This document shows, one piece after another, positions 17,809-26,626 of a stretch of 37,649 nucleotides of DNA; the first letter of the stretch is position 1; each line of letters opens with the position of its first letter. The stretch is taken from assembly GCA_903912925.1 (NCBI GenBank), contig CAIWJG010000402.1, forward strand, positions 1-37,649, written 5' to 3'. Under the pieces are notes generated by a model. The model had not been told where the DNA came from. It made no database searches and worked only from the letters and a program-made list of their open reading frames with translations. The translations under genes were made by a program, and so were the position numbers. This DNA is from an uncultured Verrucomicrobia subdivision 3 bacterium. GTDB lineage: Bacteria > Verrucomicrobiota > Verrucomicrobiia > Limisphaerales > UBA8199.

Positions 17809-19306
17809 ACCAATCGGGGCCGTTTTTACCCCACTCCACTGGGCGAAATGGCTGGTCGCCCAGGCCAACCTCGTCCGGCGCTGGGCTGATGGCGCGACGG
17901 TTTGTGACCCCACAGCAGGTAATGGAGCATTTGCTTACGCCCTGATGGACGCTGCTATCACAACGGGTATCGAAGTCGATGACGAGATGCTGTCTCGGCT
18001 CTATTTGATCGAACAGCAACCAAAGTTCCTCCGAGAGTTTGAGGCTGGTTTCCAACTTAAGTACCAGCGGGACTTCCCCAAACGCAATCTGATCCATGCT
18101 GATATAATATTGTCGAACCCCAAGCGCAGATTTGACTTTCTGGCAGGGAACCCCCCATGGATTAACTTCAACGACCTTCCCCCAAGCTACAAGGAAGCAA
18201 CCAAACCGCACTTCTTGGAGTATGGCCTGGTCCCGGATATGCAAGCTGTGCTGTTGGGCAGCTCCCGAGTTGACCTGGCGGCGCTCGTCATCACTGTGGT
18301 CCTCAACGAAAATCTGGAGCAGAATAGCCAGGCAGCCTTCTTCCTGCCGCTTTCACTGTTTTTCAACGACGGTGCTCACTCGGGTTTTCGCGCATACCGG
18401 CTCAAAAATTCTCCGTTTCAAGTCTGCCATATCTGGGATTTCCGAGAACAGAAAATCTTTCCGGACATCCTCACTCGAGTGGGGGCCGCATTATTCCAGC
18501 GAGACATAGAAAACGCATTCCCCATACCTTACAAAAGCCTCGCAGGGGCGTCCTGGACAAGCCAGTATGCTGCTCCGATTGGCGAATCTACTGCTCCACT
18601 GTCGATCTCCGTCAAACGTGCCGATCTGGACGATATTAGAGCCGCGGTCCCGATTACGGTCAGGGCCGACCAGAAGCCCAGGCAGGGCGTCAACACATGT
18701 GGGGCGAACCATGTTTATATTTTCGACCAATACCCGGGCCACCTGCCAAACCTGTTTGTCTTTCCGCTTCTGACAAAGGAATGTTTTCGGAGCGCCATCT
18801 CCAAGCCCCAGAGGTTTATTCTCCTTCCCTACAACTCCGATACGGGGAACCCCCTCACCAAGACTGAACTGAACCAGTATCCCGCCTTGTGTTCTTACCT
18901 CCATCTCCACAGGCAGGCACTTGAGAATCGGAAAGGAAGTCTGCTCGGTGCGTGGATCAAGCGAGGCATCTGGTGGGCATGCTTAGGCGTGGGCAGATAC
19001 AGTTTCGCCCCGCATAAAGTGGTGTGGGAAGCATACGGTAAGCACACCTTCGCTCCGCAGGTTTTCTCGGCATTTGAAGGCAAACCCTGGCAGCCAAATC
19101 AAGCGATGCACTCGTTCATCCCCTGCACTACGGCCCAGGAAGCCGAGTCCCTTCTCGGACAACTACGCTCTTCGCACATTGAGAGGTACCTAAAATCACT
19201 TAACGTCGAAGGCACCTGCAACTGGGCGCAGCCAGGCCGCATCAAGAGATTCCTGCGGTTCGCAGAGCCGGAACCCCAACGCAACCGCCAGTTGGAGCTA
19301 GTCTAA
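17783..19306 (+). CDS. DNA N6-adenine methyltransferase of an R-M pair
   Basis: This enzyme would methylate adenine in the site cut by the nuclease encoded just upstream. It is 507 aa. It has motif X/start GAVFTPLHWAKWLV, SAM-binding motif I DPTAGNGAF (residues 42-50) and catalytic motif IV NPPW (123-126). The long C-terminal part is expected to be the target-recognition region. The ATG at 17783 overlaps the nuclease gene; an in-frame GTG at 17723 would add 20 residues without family character. The gene ends within about 30 bp of the 5' remnant of the MmeI-like gene, which lies on the opposite strand. Confidence 0.88.
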   Translation: MPNSPSLVKPIGAVFTPLHWAKWLVAQANLVRRWADGATVCDPTAGNGAFAYALMDAAITTGIEVDDEMLSRLYLIEQQPKFLREFEAGFQLKYQRDFPKRNLIHADIILSNPKRRFDFLAGNPPWINFNDLPPSYKEATKPHFLEYGLVPDMQAVLLGSSRVDLAALVITVVLNENLEQNSQAAFFLPLSLFFNDGAHSGFRAYRLKNSPFQVCHIWDFREQKIFPDILTRVGAALFQRDIENAFPIPYKSLAGASWTSQYAAPIGESTAPLSISVKRADLDDIRAAVPITVRADQKPRQGVNTCGANHVYIFDQYPGHLPNLFVFPLLTKECFRSAISKPQRFILLPYNSDTGNPLTKTELNQYPALCSYLHLHRQALENRKGSLLGAWIKRGIWWACLGVGRYSFAPHKVVWEAYGKHTFAPQVFSAFEGKPWQPNQAMHSFIPCTTAQEAESLLGQLRSSHIERYLKSLNVEGTCNWAQPGRIKRFLRFAEPEPQRNRQLELV

Positions 19307-19570
19307 CACCGATGCGCCCATCCAGTCTCCGCCGTCGGACTTGTGCTCGGCCAGCAGGCGACCGGGCCAGAACAGGTCAATGAAGCCCCAATCGCCCGAG
19401 AGCTTCTTAACCGACTCCTCGAAGGTGGCGACGGTGCGGCGGCGGACGCCAAACACGTTGAAGAAGTCGTTCCAGAAGGATTGGCGTTCGGCGGCCTCGC
19501 GCGTTTCACCCTGCCATTCCCGGCTGAAGGCGATGGCACGGTGGCGAATCTCATTCCACGACAGTGGCAT
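19298..19570 (-). pseudogene. 5' remnant of an MmeI-like restriction-methylase gene
   Basis: The frame begins MPLSWNEIRHRAIAFSREW, continues with FWNDFFNVFGVRRRTVATFE and GFIDLFWPGRLLAEHKS, then leaves the family pattern and stops after 90 codons. This is the usual N-terminus of MmeI-like class I SAM-dependent methyltransferases, including the start of the nuclease-like domain (IDLFWPG..LLAEHKS). Such proteins are normally around 900 aa. The 3' end of the gene lies at 16632-16889, so most of the protein is missing. Confidence 0.82.
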
Positions 19571-19634
19571 GGGCGGAGGCTACCACTCCCCGCGAGCCCA
19601 AAGACAGGAATTTCCGTCAGCACGGGTGCGAGCT

Positions 19635-19879
19635 CCAGGGCTGCTCTAAAGTCCGGCCAGTTGAGGGAAGATCCTGTTCCGCAGCCCTGAAATCCGAAGA
19701 CCGAAGGCCGAAACCCGAAAGAAGGCCGAAATCCGAATTCTGAAAATGGCCTGATTCGATTGGCTGCTGCTCCGCTGGGGTGGCTATCAATTCGGCCTTC
19801 GGCCTTCGGATTTCTTTCGGCCTTCGGTCTTCGGGTCTCGGGTTTGGAATGGCCCGGGCCGACTTTAGAACAGCCCTGG
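19635..19879. mobile_element. MITE-like element with 19-bp inverted ends
   Basis: The ends CCAGGGCTGCTCTAAAGTC (19635-19653) and GACTTTAGAACAGCCCTGG (19861-19879) are inverted copies matching at 18 of 19 positions. TGCGAGC occurs one base outside the left end (19627-19633) and directly outside the right end (19880-19886), like a target-site duplication. The 245-bp body has no gene; its middle is the filler inverted repeat. It fills most of the 437-bp gap between the MmeI-like remnant and apgM. Confidence 0.55.
19690..19845. repeat. Imperfect inverted repeat of filler units
   Basis: The left arm (19690-19740) is made of CCGAAG/GGCCGAAA/TCCGAA units and the right arm (19788-19845) of the complementary units in reverse order. 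The transcript could fold into a long imperfect hairpin. It lies inside the MITE-like element. Confidence 0.7.
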
Positions 19880-20007
19880 TGCGAGCACAAACCCAGCCCG
19901 AATCGCGTTGACGGTGCGGGCACCTACCCCGCATCATGCTGCCATTCTGTGACAGCGGTTAGCGCCGTCACTGGCAGCCATAGGATTAAACGAACGGTAA
20001 CTGATTT

Positions 20008-21231
20008 ATGAACCTGGATACTCTTTATTCTGAACTGACTTTGAAGACCACTGCCAAGCTGGTGCTGGTCGTGCTCGATGGCGTGGGCGACATCGCCACA
20101 CGCGAGCAAGGCTACCTGACCCCACTGGAGGCGGCAGCCACGCCGAACATGGATGCGCTGGCGAAAGACTCGGCGCAGGGTCGTATGATCCCGGCGGCCC
20201 CCGGCATCACCCCGGGCAGCGGGCCGGGACACCTGGGACTGTTTGGCTACGACCCGCTGGAATTCCAGGTCGGCCGCGGCGTCATCGAAGCGCTGGGATT
20301 GGGCCTGGAGCTGCGCGCGGGCGACGTGGCGGCCCGCGCCAACTTCTGCACGCTCGACACCAAAGGCATTGTAACCGACCGGCGCGCAGGACGCATTGAC
20401 ACGAAGGTGTGCGAGGAGCTGTGCGCGCTTCTGGCGCAGAAGGTGAAGAAAGTGGGCGATGCCGAGGTAATCATCAAGGCCGGCAAAGGTCATCGCTTCG
20501 TGGTGATATTCCGCGGCAAGGGCCTGGAAGGGCCGCTGACCGACGCCGATCCGCATCGCGAGGGCTTGCCCATTCCCCAGGCCGGGCCTGTGGACGCCAA
20601 GTCCGCCAAGGCCAAGAAGGCCGCCAAGCTGGTGGCCGAGTTCTACAAAGCAGCGCTGCCGATCATTGCGCAGAAGAAGCCGGCCAATGGTTTCCTGATG
20701 CGCGGGATTGCTCATCAGCCGGAGATTCCGCTGTTCAAGGACCGGTATGGCCTGCGCCCGAGCTGCATTGCGGTCTATCCGATGTATAAGGGTCTGGCGC
20801 AATTGGTGGGCATGGCCAAGCTGGAAGGGCCGCAGACCATCTCCGAGCAATTCGAGCGCTACCTCGCCGAATACGACAACTTCGACTATTTCTTCATCCA
20901 CTTCAAATACACCGACATGTATGGCGAGGATGGCAACTTTGCCGCGAAGAAGCAGGCGATCGAGGAATTCGACGCCGCGCTGCCGATTCTGCTGCGCAAG
21001 CGGCCCGACGTGCTGGCCATCACCGGCGACCACTCGACGCCCTGCGCCATGAAGGGCCATTCCTGGCATCCGGAACCGGTGATGCTGCTCTCCGACTGCT
21101 CCGGTTCGGACAAGCTGGAGCGGTTCACGGAAACGGGCGCCAATTCAGGCTCGCTGGGCATCTTCCAGGCGAAGTATCTCATCCGCCTGATGCAGGCGAA
21201 CGCCAAGATGTTCGATAAGTTTGGAGCTTAA
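20008..21231 (+). CDS. apgM: Cofactor-independent phosphoglycerate mutase, ApgM type
   Basis: The enzyme interconverts 3- and 2-phosphoglycerate in glycolysis and gluconeogenesis, in the cytoplasm, using two metal ions. It is 407 aa, the normal size of the archaeal-type family. Signatures are LVLVVLDGVGD (first metal ligands), the catalytic-Ser loop TPGSGPGHLGLFGYDPLEF, GRGVIEALG, ARANFCTLD and the C-terminal metal site ITGDHSTPCAMKGHSWHPEP. The ATG at 20008 has no SD. The next gene starts inside its stop codon (TAATG). Confidence 0.95.
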   Translation: MNLDTLYSELTLKTTAKLVLVVLDGVGDIATREQGYLTPLEAAATPNMDALAKDSAQGRMIPAAPGITPGSGPGHLGLFGYDPLEFQVGRGVIEALGLGLELRAGDVAARANFCTLDTKGIVTDRRAGRIDTKVCEELCALLAQKVKKVGDAEVIIKAGKGHRFVVIFRGKGLEGPLTDADPHREGLPIPQAGPVDAKSAKAKKAAKLVAEFYKAALPIIAQKKPANGFLMRGIAHQPEIPLFKDRYGLRPSCIAVYPMYKGLAQLVGMAKLEGPQTISEQFERYLAEYDNFDYFFIHFKYTDMYGEDGNFAAKKQAIEEFDAALPILLRKRPDVLAITGDHSTPCAMKGHSWHPEPVMLLSDCSGSDKLERFTETGANSGSLGIFQAKYLIRLMQANAKMFDKFGA

Positions 21232-21950
21232 TGGCTAGACTCGTATTCGACATAGAGACTTCCGCGCTGCCGCTGGAGCAATTCGACGAAGCGCAACAGG
21301 AATACCTGTTCCGCGAGTGCGAAAAGATAGCCGACGAAACGGCACGCGCCACCCGCCATGCCGAAATTCACCGGCAGTTCAATCTCTGGCCCTTGACTGC
21401 CCAGGTCGTGTGCATCGGCATGCTGAATGCCGACACCTCGCGCGGCCAGGTGCTTTTCACTGCGGCGGACTACGACGATGCGGCGGACGAGGCTGGCCCG
21501 GTGGAGTTCATGGCGTGCGTGGACGAGGTCGAGCTGCTGACGGCGTTTTGGGATGTGGCGAAGCATTACGAGACGATCGTCACCTTTAACGGGCGCGGTT
21601 TCGACGTGCCGTTCATCTACCTCCGTTCGGCGCTGCTCAACGTGCCGATTAGCCGCAAGGACTGGCTGGGCTACCGCTTCCAGACCGAGCCGCACTGCGA
21701 TCTGGCTGAGCAGCTCACATTCTACAATGTCAGCGGCCGGGATGGGGCGGCGCGCCGGTTCACCATGGACTTTTATTGCAAGGCGTTCGGCATCGAGTCG
21801 CCCAAGAGTCAGGGCGTGACCGGCTCGGATGTGAACACGCTGATGGCGGAAGGGCGGTATCGGGACATCGCAGAATACTGCCTGCGGGATGTGAAGGCGA
21901 CGGTGCTGCTTTATCATATCTGGAAAGAGCGGCTGGCGGGGGTGAAGTGA
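21231..21950 (+). CDS. DnaQ-like 3'-5' exonuclease (DEDDy, RNase H fold)
   Basis: This 239-aa protein belongs to the predicted PolB-associated 3'-5' exonuclease-like group. Exo I is VFDIETSALP (Asp7, Glu9), Exo II is TFNGRGFDVPF, and Exo III is AEYCLRDVKAT, with Tyr before the last Asp, so it is of the DEDDy type. It overlaps the apgM stop by one base and is probably co-transcribed with it. The substrate (DNA or RNA) is not determined by the sequence. Confidence 0.88.
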   Translation: MARLVFDIETSALPLEQFDEAQQEYLFRECEKIADETARATRHAEIHRQFNLWPLTAQVVCIGMLNADTSRGQVLFTAADYDDAADEAGPVEFMACVDEVELLTAFWDVAKHYETIVTFNGRGFDVPFIYLRSALLNVPISRKDWLGYRFQTEPHCDLAEQLTFYNVSGRDGAARRFTMDFYCKAFGIESPKSQGVTGSDVNTLMAEGRYRDIAEYCLRDVKATVLLYHIWKERLAGVK

Positions 21951-22005
21951 AATCCGAAGGCCGAAATCCGAGGCCCGAAGGAAATCCGAAGGCCGAAATC
22001 CGAAA
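21951..22005. repeat. Filler repeat at the start of the phosphorylase-like gene
   Basis: Units of the form CCGAAATCCGAAGG fill the space after the exonuclease stop codon. They are open in the reading frame of the next gene, where they would encode residues such as KSEGRNPRPEGNPKAEIR. Confidence 0.75.
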
Positions 22006-22006
22006 G

Positions 22007-22636
22007 GTGTTGGTGTGCTTCGCACTGAAGGAGGAATCGCGGCCCTTCCAGCAATGGGCGGAAGGTCGCGACGACCTCAAAATCATCCTGGTGGGCATGG
22101 GCAAGCGTAATGCGGAGAGGGCGATTCGTGGTGCCTTGGCGGAGGAGCGACCGCAGTTGGTGCTGACGTGTGGGAGTGCGGGAGGGCTGCGACCATCACT
22201 GACGATAGGCACGGTAGTGTTCGATGCCGACGCCGAAACCGGCTTGGAGCCCGCACTTCTGGCGGCAGGTGCCCAGCGGGCGCGCTTTCACTGCTCAGAC
22301 CGGGTGGCGACGACCGCGGCCGAGAAGCGTGCGTTGTGGCAATCAACCAGGGCTGACGCTGTGGAGATGGAATCCGAAGTTATACGCGCCGTGTGCCGCG
22401 AGCAGAATATCCCCAGCGCCACCGTGCGGGCGATTCTGGACACTGCCGAGGAAGATCTGCCGCTGGATTTCAACCTGTTGCTGACGGCGGAGCGGAAGAT
22501 GTGCTACGCCAAACTGGCCCTGGTGCTGTTGAAGTCGCCGGGTAAAGTTGCCGCACTGCTGCGTCTGCAAAAACACACGCAGGCAGCGGCCAGAAGACTC
22601 GCAGAGGTGCTGGCCCGAATTACCGCGGCGGGCTGA
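22007..22636 (+). CDS. Nucleoside phosphorylase / nucleosidase superfamily protein
   Basis: The product of about 209 aa has the MTAN/phosphorylase fold signatures: VLVCFALKEESRPF at the start, LVLTCGSAGGLRP, FHCSDRV and the substrate-binding DAVEMESEVI. HpnG of hopanoid synthesis, which releases adenine from adenosylhopane, belongs to this superfamily. HpnK- and HpnD-like genes lie next door on the other strand, so an HpnG-like role is possible. A 5'-methylthioadenosine/SAH nucleosidase is the alternative. The GTG at 22007 starts the conserved part. A GTG at 21947 (overlapping the exonuclease stop) would add a tail made of filler repeat. Confidence 0.78.
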   Translation: MLVCFALKEESRPFQQWAEGRDDLKIILVGMGKRNAERAIRGALAEERPQLVLTCGSAGGLRPSLTIGTVVFDADAETGLEPALLAAGAQRARFHCSDRVATTAAEKRALWQSTRADAVEMESEVIRAVCREQNIPSATVRAILDTAEEDLPLDFNLLLTAERKMCYAKLALVLLKSPGKVAALLRLQKHTQAAARRLAEVLARITAAG

Positions 22637-23054
22637 TTGGCTCCAACGTGGCAACAGGCGGTGCGGGCTTCGGCTTGGCGTGCTCGCTGTAGCTGATCAG
22701 CGCGGCGCCAATCATGATGAACACCACGCCGGCCCAGCGGATGGAAGAGACCCTTTCGTGCAGAAACCACATCGCCGCAAAGGTCGCAAACACAAAACTC
22801 AACGCGGTCAGCGGCCACAGGAAGCTGATGTCGCTCTTGGCCATCAGGATCAGCAGGCTCGCGAAGAAGACCGCCTCGCAGAACACGCCCAGCAGCAGGT
22901 TCACATTGGTGACGCCCGCTTTGATCACCTTGGCCAATTCGGCAACGCTAACTGCTTTCATGTCGCCGATCTGCGTGATTCCTATCTTTAGCGAAACCAC
23001 GCCGGCAGATTCGAAGAGCAGCCCGATGATGAGAATTGAAAGCAATTTAGCCAT
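22620..23054 (-). CDS. Small EamA/SMR-like membrane transporter
   Basis: This 144-aa integral membrane protein has about four hydrophobic helices: LLSILIIGLLFESAGVVSL, LLLGVFCEAVFFASLLILM, ISFLWPLTALSFVFATFAAM and WAGVVFIMIGAALISY. This is a half-size DMT-superfamily pattern with a Pro-rich tail (KPKPAPPVATLEP). Only 1 bp separates it from the HpnK-like gene upstream, so it is the last gene of that operon. It overlaps the convergent phosphorylase-like gene by 17 bp. The cargo is unknown; similar proteins move lipids or small metabolites. Confidence 0.75.
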   Translation of the reverse strand: MAKLLSILIIGLLFESAGVVSLKIGITQIGDMKAVSVAELAKVIKAGVTNVNLLLGVFCEAVFFASLLILMAKSDISFLWPLTALSFVFATFAAMWFLHERVSSIRWAGVVFIMIGAALISYSEHAKPKPAPPVATLEPISPPR

Positions 23055-23055
23055 A

Positions 23056-23904
23056 TTACAAATCCTGGTAGCGAATCAGCTTAATGCCCAGTTGGTTGAC
23101 CTGTTCCCGCACGCAGGGACTGATCAAGGCGTTAAACTCATTCTCAAATTCATTAAGCGAGGGATGGGAGTAAAGCTCGGAATCGCCCGCGGGGAGCTGC
23201 GGGAGCAAGCGGGTGACAAAGGGTTCATCCACGCGGGCATTCTGCAGCAGACCGAAGACAGCGTCCGTGTGCCGGATGCCCCGCTGGGCCAGCGCCGGCC
23301 GGGCGCGCGCGGAAAGCGTGTGGTAGATGGCAGCGTGAAGCACGCGATAGAGGAGATGGCCGGAGGCCACGCGCAAGTTAATCCGGAACGGATCGAAGGT
23401 CAGGCGCAGGCGCTTGATGCCGAGCTGGGCGGCGTCGCTCATCAGAATGCGGAACACCGTGGGATGCAGGTGCAGGTGCAGGTGGCCGTTGACGTGGTCC
23501 AGAGGCAGGCGCGTGGCGCGGAACTTTTGAAACTGGGCGTGAATCTCGCGCCGCAATGGTTCGCGCAAACTGCGCTGAAAGAAGTAGCGGAACCCGGTGC
23601 CTGGCGGGTGATTGCTGAATTCACCCCTGGCGTTCACCAATCCAGGAATTGCGTCGGGCGGCAAGGCCGAATGGCCGCATAGCAGGGTCAAATGCAGTCC
23701 CACACCCAGCGTCGGATGCTCGCGGGCAAGAGCGACGGCCTCCTCAAAGGCGGGTTCATTCACCATCAGGCTGGTGGTGGTGAGTATGCCTTCGCGGTGG
23801 GCGCGGATGACCGCCTGGTTGATTGAGGCGGAACGGCCGAAGTCGTCGGCGTTGACGATCAGGCGGCGAGGCTTAGCATCCGGATGTGGCCGGCTAGCCG
23901 CCAT
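23056..23904 (-). CDS. hpnK: HpnK/ChbG-type (YdjC) carbohydrate deacetylase-like protein
   Basis: This YdjC-family metal-dependent deacetylase-like enzyme is 282 aa from the ATG at 23904 (a GTG at 23922 is an alternative). It shows RRLIVNADDFGRSASIN with the Asp-Asp metal pair, TTTSLMVNEPAFEEAV, GVGLHLTLLCG and the metal-binding His run in LDHVNGHLHLHLHP. In hopanoid gene clusters this family is called HpnK; its exact reaction is not established. The start overlaps the end of the HpnD-like gene by 11 bp, which supports a shared role in isoprenoid lipid synthesis. Confidence 0.82.
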   Translation of the reverse strand: MAASRPHPDAKPRRLIVNADDFGRSASINQAVIRAHREGILTTTSLMVNEPAFEEAVALAREHPTLGVGLHLTLLCGHSALPPDAIPGLVNARGEFSNHPPGTGFRYFFQRSLREPLRREIHAQFQKFRATRLPLDHVNGHLHLHLHPTVFRILMSDAAQLGIKRLRLTFDPFRINLRVASGHLLYRVLHAAIYHTLSARARPALAQRGIRHTDAVFGLLQNARVDEPFVTRLLPQLPAGDSELYSHPSLNEFENEFNALISPCVREQVNQLGIKLIRYQDL

Positions 23905-24760
23905 AGCTGTGCAACACGGCACCGGACATAAACTGGCACCAGGAACGCAGGATCAGCATCAACTTCTGCCCCTTGTTCAAGCGTATTAACTCAGGGCCGA
24001 AAACGTCGAAGCGCTGCCGCTCCAGCTTGCGCAACAGCCGCCAATAGACTGAGCCCATGAGCCCGGCAGCGACCATCGAACGGCGGTCGGCGGCGGGCAA
24101 GGTCTCGCGGGCGAGCCGATAGAAATGACGCGCGCGCTGCGCGACACTGGTCGCGAGCTCGCAGAAACGCGGAGAGTATTCCAGCCGCAAGATCTCCTCG
24201 GGCGAAACCTTGAAGCGGGCCAACTCGGAGAGCGGCAAATAGATACGACCGCGCTGGGCGTCAGAGCGCACGTCGCGCAGGATGTTGGTCAATTGGAGCG
24301 CTTTGCCGAGGCAGATCGCGTACTCGCAGCAGACGGGATCCTGATAACCGAACACCTCGATGCTCAGCAGGCCGACGACCGAGGCGACGCGATAGCAGTA
24401 AAGCTCCAGTTGGTCGTAATCCGCGTAGCGTTTGGTGTCGAGGTCCATTTCGACGCCTTGCAGCAAGGCGTCGAAATGCTCGAAGGCTAGATGATATTGG
24501 TGGATGACTGGCTGCAATTCACGATTGACCGGGAATTGCGGGGTCTCGGTGCCGCAGGCGCGGCGGAGGTCGGCGCGCCAGGCGGCCAGTCCCTCGCGGC
24601 GCTGGAGGACGGGGAGGGACTCATTGTCGGCCACGTCATCCACCTCGCGGCAGAAGGCGTAGAGGGCGGACATGCCGTCACGTTTGGCTCGAGGCAGCAA
24701 GATAAACGCCAGCGCCAGATTCGACGCGCTTTTCCGCGTGATCGCCTGGCTCTCTTGCAT
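23894..24760 (-). CDS. hpnD: Squalene/phytoene synthase family, HpnD-like
   Basis: This enzyme of trans-isoprenyl head-to-head condensation, presumably presqualene diphosphate synthase, is 288 aa. The first Asp-rich motif is CREVDDVADNES (Asp41, Asp42, Asp45) and the second is NILRDVRSDAQRGRIYLP (Asp163 and Asp167). YADYDQLELYCYRVASVVG is also typical. HpnD is favoured over phytoene synthase (CrtB) because of the HpnK-like gene overlapping downstream. No hpnC, hpnE or squalene-hopene cyclase gene is in the window. It follows the small membrane protein gene by 3 bp. Confidence 0.85.
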   Translation of the reverse strand: MQESQAITRKSASNLALAFILLPRAKRDGMSALYAFCREVDDVADNESLPVLQRREGLAAWRADLRRACGTETPQFPVNRELQPVIHQYHLAFEHFDALLQGVEMDLDTKRYADYDQLELYCYRVASVVGLLSIEVFGYQDPVCCEYAICLGKALQLTNILRDVRSDAQRGRIYLPLSELARFKVSPEEILRLEYSPRFCELATSVAQRARHFYRLARETLPAADRRSMVAAGLMGSVYWRLLRKLERQRFDVFGPELIRLNKGQKLMLILRSWCQFMSGAVLHSYGG

Positions 24761-24763
24761 AGC

Positions 24764-25140
24764 TCAGGGCTGGGACTCGGGCGGGGTTTCCTTGCGGATT
24801 GGTGGCAAGCCGCCGGTTTCAGCGAGGGTCGGATTGCGCGAGCGGTAGCTGTGGCCCGAACGCCGCCGCCGGCGGTGCTTCTCCGGTGGCGGAGGAACGC
24901 CATTCCCTGCAGCGGACTTCGCGGCTTCGGCTGACTTGGAGGAATGATGGTGCGAATGATGGTGTTCGCCCCCTCGGCGACGTGCCTTCCTGATGAAAAC
25001 CGCCCAGATCAGAATCAGCAAAACGATAAGGGCTATCGCGCTGAAGATAAGCAGACGTTCACGCAGGGCAGGATCCGACACGTGCCAGGACGCCATCACT
25101 GCGTCAGTCGCTTCGTCGGCCAATAAAATGGGAATTGTGC

Positions 25141-25144
<4 letters not shown>
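24764..25144 (-). CDS. Small single-pass membrane protein with His-rich segment
   Basis: This 126-aa protein was not recognised as a known family. It has a short N-terminal part, one TM helix (LLIFSAIALIVLLILIWAVFI), then a basic, low-complexity cytoplasmic tail with GEHHHSHHHSS, PPPPEKHRRRRRSGH and a Pro-rich end. The His cluster might bind metal, but nothing proves it. Its ATG overlaps the stop of the sigma-54 regulator gene by 4 bp and its stop lies 3 bp before the HpnD-like gene. It thus joins the two-component genes to the isoprenoid genes. Confidence 0.7.
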
Positions 25145-26571
<1,427 letters not shown>

Positions 26572-26626
26572 AGGCACACCTCCGAGGTGTTGCGCGTCAA
26601 CCTTCCGTTCTTCTGTTCGAGCGTCT

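Noticed and set aside
19924..21069. Minus-strand open frame of 381 codons opposite apgM
   Set aside because: apgM is unambiguous and the antisense translation shows no recognisable motif.
22714..23682. Plus-strand open frame of 322 codons opposite the EamA-like and HpnK-like genes
   Set aside because: Both minus-strand genes have clear family signatures and operon spacing; the plus frame spans two genes and has none.
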